Below are positions 6,762 to 11,540 of a DNA stretch of 11,540 bases, one piece after another (the first letter of the stretch is position 1; each line of letters starts with the position of its first letter). Position numbers and translations under genes: made by a program. This stretch comes from JBEBBU01 sp041158225 (lineage in GTDB: Bacteria; Pseudomonadota; Gammaproteobacteria; Methylococcales; Methylococcaceae), in NCBI GenBank assembly GCA_041158225.1, contig JBEBBU010000140.1, forward strand, positions 1-11,540. Direction: 5' to 3'. Under the pieces are notes generated by a model. That model did not search any database. It was not told where the DNA came from and was given only the letters and a program-made list of their open reading frames with translations.

Positions 6762-8981
6762 TCATGCCGGGCTTTTCCCTGCTTTCTCGATGCGCCAGCA
6801 GTAATGGATGCGCGGGTTACGCTCAAAATCCCGTGGCAGGGTCCTGCGCGTCAGATCCGTCACCCGCCATCCCGCCAGTCCCTCATCCTGCAGGCGGAAC
6901 TGGCGCGCATTGGTCGAGAATATCAGGATGCCATCTTCCGTCAGCAGACGCAGCGCCAGCGCCAGCAACTCTGGATGATCACGCTGCACATCAAAACTGG
7001 CCGTCATGCGCTTGGAATTGGAAAATGTCGGCGGATCCAGAAAAATCAGGCCATAGCGCCGGCCACGATCCACCGCCTGCCTCAGCCAGGCCAGACAGTC
7101 GGCCTGGACACGCTGATGATCCCCGGCGCCGTGACCGTTGAGCGCCAGATTCCTGCCAGCCCAGTCCAGATAGGTATGTGACATGTCCACGCTCACCGTA
7201 GACAAAGCCCCACCCAGCGCCGCATACACCGTGGCCGTGCCAGTGTAGGCAAACAGGTTGAGGAAATGCCGTCCTGCGGCCAGTTCGCCAATCATGCTGC
7301 GCGTAATGCGATGATCCAGAAACAGCCCGGTATCCAGATAATCCTCGAAGTTGACCCAGAACCGGCATGGACCTTCCCTCACTTCCCAGAACTGGCCATC
7401 GCTAGCATGGCGTTCATACTGGGCACTGCCTTTCTGTTTCTTGCGGGTTTTCAGGGTAATGCGTGTCATATCAATACCCAGCACCTCGCTTACCACCGCC
7501 AGCGCCTTGACCAGACGCTGTTCTGCCTTGAGCGGATCAATCGACTGGGGTGGCTGGTACTCCTGTACCACCACATGCGCAGGACTGGTCGCATAATAGT
7601 CCACGGCTACGGCAAACTCGGGCAGATCGGCATCATAGACGCGATAAGCCGCAATGCTTTCCCTTTTGACCCAGGAAGCCAGATGCTTCACATTCTTCTG
7701 CAGGCGGTTCTTGAGCATGACCGAAGCTTCATCATGCTCAAAACGCAGCGCACGGTTGTGCATCTTGCGCTCATACTGCTGCGCCGGACTTTCATCACCG
7801 TCATGGCGCGGCACAAAATACGCTTCCGGCTCCATGCGGAAGTTCAGCAGCTTGCAGGGGATGGCACCGTTAAACAGTGGATACTGCTTGATGGCACGCA
7901 CCCCCAACTGGAAAGCCAGTTCGGGATTACCGGTAAACAGCCCGACCTTCCAGCCGGTAAAGTGCGCTTTCAGCTGGCCACCGAGCATGCGGTAGACACC
8001 ACGCAGCGCATCGACATCACCCATGCGCTCGCCATAGGGCGGGTTGACCAGTACCAGTCCGTAAGGCAGCGTCGTCGATAGCTGCTCCACAGGACGCACG
8101 GCAAAAGACACCACATCGCTGACCCCTGCCCTTTCGGCATTGGCCTCGGCCATGCGGATGACGCGTGCATCCTGATCCAGCCCCTCCAGTGGCGGCAGTG
8201 CTTTCAGACCGGCCTCCCGCCGCTGGCGCGCCTCCTCCAGAAGTGACTGCCAGACATCGGCCTGATAATCCCTGAGGGTAAAAAATCCATAGTAGTCACG
8301 CCCAAGACCCGGGGCAATATCCGCCGCCATCATGGCCGCTTCAATCACAATAGTCCCGGAGCCACACATCGGATCCACCAGTGCACCACCCGCAGCCAGC
8401 ACCTCCGGCCACCCCGCCCGCAGCAGCAGGGCAGCGGCAAGGTTCTCCTTGAGGGGCGCAGCACCGGCAGCCTGACGGTAGCCGCGCCGATGCAGGCTAT
8501 CGCCCGAGAGATCAATGCTGATCTGTGCCACATCGCGCTCAATGTGCACGTTGACCCGGACATCTGGCCGCTCCAGATCCACCGATGGCCGCTGACCGGT
8601 CGAGGCCATGAACTGATCTACAATCGCATCCTTGCTTTTCTGGGCACCAAACAGGGTATGGTTGACCACAGAACGCCGGGTCGTGAAGTCCACGGCAAAG
8701 GTATGCACCGGTGAAAAATAATCGGACCAGTTGACCGTCTGCACCGCCTCGTACAGGGCATCAGGGCTGGCCGCCGGGTGCTGCCCGAGTATCAGCAGTA
8801 CCCGGTTGGCCAGTCTCGACCAGAGGCAGATCGCCATAGCCGTGCGGAATGTGGCGTGACAGGCCACGCCAGTACGCCCACTCTTGACCTCTTCCGCCCC
8901 CAGCTTCATTAATTCATCGGCCAGCAGCAGTTCCAGCCCCTGGGGCGCTGTGACATAAAGGGCATGCTTGATTTCGTTCAT
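6762..8981 (-). CDS. rlmL: Bifunctional 23S rRNA methyltransferase RlmKL (m2G2445 / m7G2069)
   Basis: A 739-residue fused SAM-dependent methyltransferase that modifies G2445 (N2) and G2069 (N7) of 23S rRNA during large-subunit assembly. From ATG 8981: a THUMP RNA-binding domain lies at about 40-155. The RlmL domain has motif I DPMCGSGT at about 203-210 and the guanine-N2 motif NPPY at 313-316. The RlmK domain has DYLDTGLFLDHR at about 547-558, NLFAYTGTATV and DPPTFSNSKRM at 649-659. The C-terminal RNPRIHYCW matches E. coli RlmL as I recall it. Length agrees with E. coli (702) and all catalytic motifs are intact. An ATG at 9008 would add nine residues, but a -10-like TATTAT overlaps it and family N-termini begin near MNEIKHA, so 8981 is preferred; GGGAA lies 10 bases upstream. 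It is divergent from ovoA. Confidence 0.95.
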   Translation of the reverse strand: MNEIKHALYVTAPQGLELLLADELMKLGAEEVKSGRTGVACHATFRTAMAICLWSRLANRVLLILGQHPAASPDALYEAVQTVNWSDYFSPVHTFAVDFTTRRSVVNHTLFGAQKSKDAIVDQFMASTGQRPSVDLERPDVRVNVHIERDVAQISIDLSGDSLHRRGYRQAAGAAPLKENLAAALLLRAGWPEVLAAGGALVDPMCGSGTIVIEAAMMAADIAPGLGRDYYGFFTLRDYQADVWQSLLEEARQRREAGLKALPPLEGLDQDARVIRMAEANAERAGVSDVVSFAVRPVEQLSTTLPYGLVLVNPPYGERMGDVDALRGVYRMLGGQLKAHFTGWKVGLFTGNPELAFQLGVRAIKQYPLFNGAIPCKLLNFRMEPEAYFVPRHDGDESPAQQYERKMHNRALRFEHDEASVMLKNRLQKNVKHLASWVKRESIAAYRVYDADLPEFAVAVDYYATSPAHVVVQEYQPPQSIDPLKAEQRLVKALAVVSEVLGIDMTRITLKTRKKQKGSAQYERHASDGQFWEVREGPCRFWVNFEDYLDTGLFLDHRITRSMIGELAAGRHFLNLFAYTGTATVYAALGGALSTVSVDMSHTYLDWAGRNLALNGHGAGDHQRVQADCLAWLRQAVDRGRRYGLIFLDPPTFSNSKRMTASFDVQRDHPELLALALRLLTEDGILIFSTNARQFRLQDEGLAGWRVTDLTRRTLPRDFERNPRIHYCWRIEKAGKSPA

Positions 8982-9084
8982 TAAAAGGTCATTCCCAACT
9001 TCTGGCATAATAGCCGCTCATGATACCCGATATCACCGCACTTACCGCGCAAGCTGAACTGAAGCCTCAAGCCCACAGAGCCCC
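8982..9084. promoter_or_regulatory. Divergent rlmKL-ovoA promoter region with overlapping -10 elements
   Basis: Leftward for rlmKL, TATTAT (+ strand 9007-9012) is a five-of-six -10, with GTGATA (9031-9036) as a four-of-six -35 at 18 bases. Rightward, CATAAT (9006-9011) is a five-of-six -10 preceded by TGG, an extended -10 TGn, but without a good -35. The two -10s overlap on opposite strands, which would force competition or a shared bidirectional promoter. A rightward start near 9018 gives an ovoA leader of about 65 bases, which contains a 22-codon ORF (9020-9088). The ovoA ribosome binding site is weak (AGAG before CCCC-ATG). No recognised regulator site is visible. Confidence 0.4.
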
Positions 9085-11208
9085 ATGACCCTGACTCACC
9101 TGAAACCCTCGCCCCGTCTTGACGGCCATGACCCGGAAGCCACCCGCCAGGCCATTCTGGAATACTTCACCACAACCTTCGATCTGTACGAGCACCTCTT
9201 TATCCTGCTTGAAGGTGATGATGCCTGGCAGGTCAAGCCGATCAGCCTCCGGCACCCGCTGATCTTCTACTTCGGCCATACTGCCACCTTCTTTGTGAAC
9301 AAGCTGGTACTGGCAGGCCTCCTTGCAGAGCGCATTGATCCACGGATGGAATCCATGTTTGCCGTGGGTGTCGATGAAATGAGCTGGGACGATCTCAACG
9401 AGCAGCATTACGACTGGCCATCGGCCGATAGCGTACGCCAGTATCGCGCCCGGGTTCGTGAAGCCGTGACCGACCTGATCCAGACCCTGCCACTGACACT
9501 CCCCATCACCTGGGAACACGACTGGTGGCCCATCCTCATGGGTATCGAGCACGAGCGCATTCATCTGGAAACCTCATCAGTACTTATCCGCCAGCATCCG
9601 CTGCACCGGGTCAAACCCCATCCCGACTGGCAGTCTTGTGCGCTTGCCGGAGAACCGCCGGAAAACACACTGGTGGAGGTCCCAGGCGGCAGGGTCAGCA
9701 TCGGCAAGCCCTATGATGCGCCTTACTATGGCTGGGACAATGAATATGGCCGTCATGAGGCTGATCTCGATGATTTCAAGGCCAGCCGCCAGCTGGTAAG
9801 CCAGCGCGAGTACCTGCGTTTTGTTGAGGCGGGAGGGTACACCGACACCCAGTGGTGGGATGAGGAAGGCCAGGGCTGGCTGGATTTCACTGGCAGCCGC
9901 CACCCCACCTTCTGGCACCGTAGTGAAAGTGGATGGCAGTTGCGTGTGCTGGCCGAGCTGATTCCCATGCCCTGGAACTGGCCGGTCGAAGTCAACTGTC
10001 ATGAAGCCCGGGCCTACTGCCGCTGGCTGTCCGTCACCACCTCCCAGCCGGTACGCCTGCCCACCGAAGATGAATGGTACCGGATGCATGACTTTGCAGG
10101 TCTTTCCCCAGACAGCCCGCCAGCCCATGGCAGCGCCAACCTGAATCTGGCCATGGCCGCTTCTTCCTGCCCGGTCGATCTGCATAGCCACGGTCCTTTC
10201 CATGATCTGGTCGGCAATGTCTGGCAGTGGACCGAAACCGCCATCTATCCCTTCGATGGCTTCCGTGTCCATCCCCTGTACGATGATTTCACCACCCCCA
10301 CCTACGATGGCCGCCACAATCTCTTCAAGGGCGGCTCGTGGATCTCGACCGGCAATGAGGCACAGCCTGCATCGCGCTATGCCTTCAGACGCCATTTCTT
10401 CCAGCATGCGGGCTTCCGCTATGTGGTCACGCCACGCCCCGCCGCCACGCCCAATACCTATTATGAAACTGACCGCCAGCTGTCCGAATATGCCGAATTC
10501 CATTATGGCGAGCGTTATTTCGGTGTGGAAAACTATCCGGTCGCACTGGTCAACCTGATCCGCTCGCGCCTGCAAGACCATCCCGGCCCAAAGCACTCCG
10601 CACTGGATCTGGGCTGTGCCACCGGTCGTGCCAGCTTCGAACTGGCGCGGGATTATGCCAAGGTGACAGGTGTTGATTTTTCTGCGCGTTTCATAAGTCT
10701 GGCCACCGAGATGGCAGAACAGGGACGTATCCGCTATACCCTGACTGATGAAGGCGAACTGCTCAGCTATCGTGAGCGCTCACTGGATATGCTCGGCATT
10801 GATGCTGACATCCGCGCCAGGGTAGGCTTCTATCAGGGCGATGCCTGCAATCTCAAGGCGCTGTGGACTGATCTGGATCTGGTACTGGCCGCCAACCTGA
10901 TTGACCGGCTGTATGACCCTGCACGCTTCCTTGAGCTGATTGCCCAGCGCATCCGCCCGGGTGGGATACTGGTGATCAGTTCGCCCTACACCTGGCTGGA
11001 AGAACATACGCCCAAAGAAGCATGGCTGGGCGGGTTCAAGCGCGATGGCGAGTCGCTGACCACCCTGCAGGCGTTGCAGGAACATCTGGCCCCCCATTTC
11101 CGCATGCTGGGCCAGCCGGAAGATGTGCCTTTCGTCATCCGTGAAACGCGCCGCAAGTTCCAGCACACGCTGGCAGAAGTGAGTTTCTGGGAACGGCTGC
11201 ATGACTGA
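9085..11208 (+). CDS. ovoA: Ovothiol synthase OvoA (5-histidylcysteine sulfoxide synthase / 4-mercaptohistidine N-methyltransferase)
   Basis: A 707-residue fusion enzyme of ovothiol biosynthesis. An N-terminal DinB-like domain (about 18-180) supplies the iron site: His65 in GHTATFF and the H-x3-H-x-E motif His156-His160-Glu162 (EHERIHLE), the 3-His signature of EgtB/OvoA sulfoxide synthases. An FGE-sulfatase-like domain follows (about 195-450) with GNVWQWTE (377-384) and FKGGSW (414-419). The C-terminal SAM methyltransferase (about 470-700) opens with HYGERYFGVENYP (473-485), which I recall as typical of OvoA, then motif I LDLGCATGR (507-515) and Asp531. In this family Fe(II) and O2 join cysteine to histidine C5 as a sulfoxide; after OvoB cleavage, the methyltransferase makes ovothiol A. 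The EgtB-only architecture of ergothioneine synthesis is excluded by the methyltransferase fusion. ovoB overlaps its last eight bases, implying translational coupling. Confidence 0.95.
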   Translation: MTLTHLKPSPRLDGHDPEATRQAILEYFTTTFDLYEHLFILLEGDDAWQVKPISLRHPLIFYFGHTATFFVNKLVLAGLLAERIDPRMESMFAVGVDEMSWDDLNEQHYDWPSADSVRQYRARVREAVTDLIQTLPLTLPITWEHDWWPILMGIEHERIHLETSSVLIRQHPLHRVKPHPDWQSCALAGEPPENTLVEVPGGRVSIGKPYDAPYYGWDNEYGRHEADLDDFKASRQLVSQREYLRFVEAGGYTDTQWWDEEGQGWLDFTGSRHPTFWHRSESGWQLRVLAELIPMPWNWPVEVNCHEARAYCRWLSVTTSQPVRLPTEDEWYRMHDFAGLSPDSPPAHGSANLNLAMAASSCPVDLHSHGPFHDLVGNVWQWTETAIYPFDGFRVHPLYDDFTTPTYDGRHNLFKGGSWISTGNEAQPASRYAFRRHFFQHAGFRYVVTPRPAATPNTYYETDRQLSEYAEFHYGERYFGVENYPVALVNLIRSRLQDHPGPKHSALDLGCATGRASFELARDYAKVTGVDFSARFISLATEMAEQGRIRYTLTDEGELLSYRERSLDMLGIDADIRARVGFYQGDACNLKALWTDLDLVLAANLIDRLYDPARFLELIAQRIRPGGILVISSPYTWLEEHTPKEAWLGGFKRDGESLTTLQALQEHLAPHFRMLGQPEDVPFVIRETRRKFQHTLAEVSFWERLHD

Positions 11209-11540
11209 TTTTGACCGTGACATCCCTCGTAGCGGCACAGGTTCCGTCAAGTATGACGGGGCGGCTGCCCTGTTTGGCAGTAGCGCCATCCTGCCAATGT
11301 GGGTGGCGGATATGGATTTTGCGCCCCCCGAACAGGTCACCCAGGCCATCCGGGAACGCCTGGAGCATCCGGTGCTGGGCTATACCCTGGCCGTGGATGG
11401 CGTTTATGAGGCACTGACCAGCTGGATGCTGCGTCGCCATGACTGGGCCATCAGCCCGGCTGATGTCATGCTGGCCCCGGGCGTGGTTCCCAGCCTGCAT
11501 GCTGCGGTGCTGGCCATGACAGCCGCTGATGATGGCATCA
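11201..11540 (+). CDS. ovoB: PLP-dependent sulfoxide lyase OvoB (MalY/PatB type), 5' part
   Basis: An open frame of 113 codons from ATG 11201 to the window end with no stop. It has the N-terminal signature of MalY/PatB aminotransferase-fold C-S lyases: SVKYDG (15-20), LPMWVADMDFAPP (31-43), GYTL, and APGVVPSLH (92-100). The PLP lysine lies beyond the window. The ATG overlaps the ovoA end (ATGACTGA, 11201-11208), and GGGAA seven bases upstream can act as ribosome binding site inside ovoA. Next to ovoA, the likely role is cleavage of 5-histidylcysteine sulfoxide to 5-thiohistidine, pyruvate and ammonia, as described for OvoB and analogous to EgtE. From the sequence alone it could be a general cystathionine beta-lyase; the operon context makes OvoB the better call. 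Confidence 0.85.
   Translation, partial: MTDFDRDIPRSGTGSVKYDGAAALFGSSAILPMWVADMDFAPPEQVTQAIRERLEHPVLGYTLAVDGVYEALTSWMLRRHDWAISPADVMLAPGVVPSLHAAVLAMTAADDGI

Noticed and set aside
7266..8081. 271-codon open frame on the plus strand inside rlmKL
   Set aside because: It is antisense to conserved RlmKL motifs with no domain signature or ribosome binding site of its own.
8947..8965. TGTGA half-site upstream of ovoA as a possible CRP operator
   Set aside because: The sequence after the six-base spacer does not resemble TCACA and the site lies within rlmKL coding sequence.
9577..10596. 339-codon open frame on the minus strand inside ovoA
   Set aside because: It is antisense to the strongly conserved FGE-sulfatase domain of OvoA, glycine-rich and low in family-like motifs; a reading-frame shadow.

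Overview
The window looks like chromosomal DNA of a gammaproteobacterium. CRP, oligopeptidase A and RlmKL all read like recognisable relatives of the Escherichia coli and Pseudomonas proteins, and the divergent pair of an OsmC-family gene and crp at the left end is the arrangement I recall from E. coli (yhfA/crp). A host near the marine or halophilic gammaproteobacteria is possible, but I cannot place it more precisely. I see no insertion sequence, phage gene, tRNA, rRNA or CRISPR array, and base composition and codon use look uniform.

Left block (1-847): the first 10 codons of a leftward OsmC-family gene, a 155-base divergent intergenic region with an inverted repeat, and a rightward CRP-family regulator. 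The regulator keeps an intact DNA-recognition helix, but its cAMP phosphate-binding pocket is altered, in part as in Xanthomonas Clp.

Middle block (844-6761), all leftward: a candidate promoter region, a two-TM coiled-coil membrane protein of unknown function, a short-chain dehydrogenase, a large polytopic membrane protein, and oligopeptidase A (prlC). Gaps are 18, 37 and 27 bases, so this is probably one operon. The polytopic protein is clearly a membrane-bound pyrophosphatase homologue, but most of its acidic and lysine active-site residues are gone. It is the most unusual item in the window. prlC ends tail-to-tail with crp, with both stop codons inside one CTAG.

Right block (6762-11540): leftward rlmKL, a two-domain 23S rRNA methyltransferase, is divergent from a rightward ovothiol operon. 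That operon is ovoA (iron-dependent sulfoxide synthase fused to a methyltransferase) followed by ovoB (PLP-dependent sulfoxide lyase), which overlaps it by 8 bases and runs off the window end. Together they would convert cysteine and histidine to ovothiol A, a low-molecular-weight redox thiol. The 103-base divergent region contains back-to-back -10-like elements on the two strands.

No gene-free stretch exceeds 300 bases; the largest gaps are 33-187, 6647-6761 and 8982-9084.
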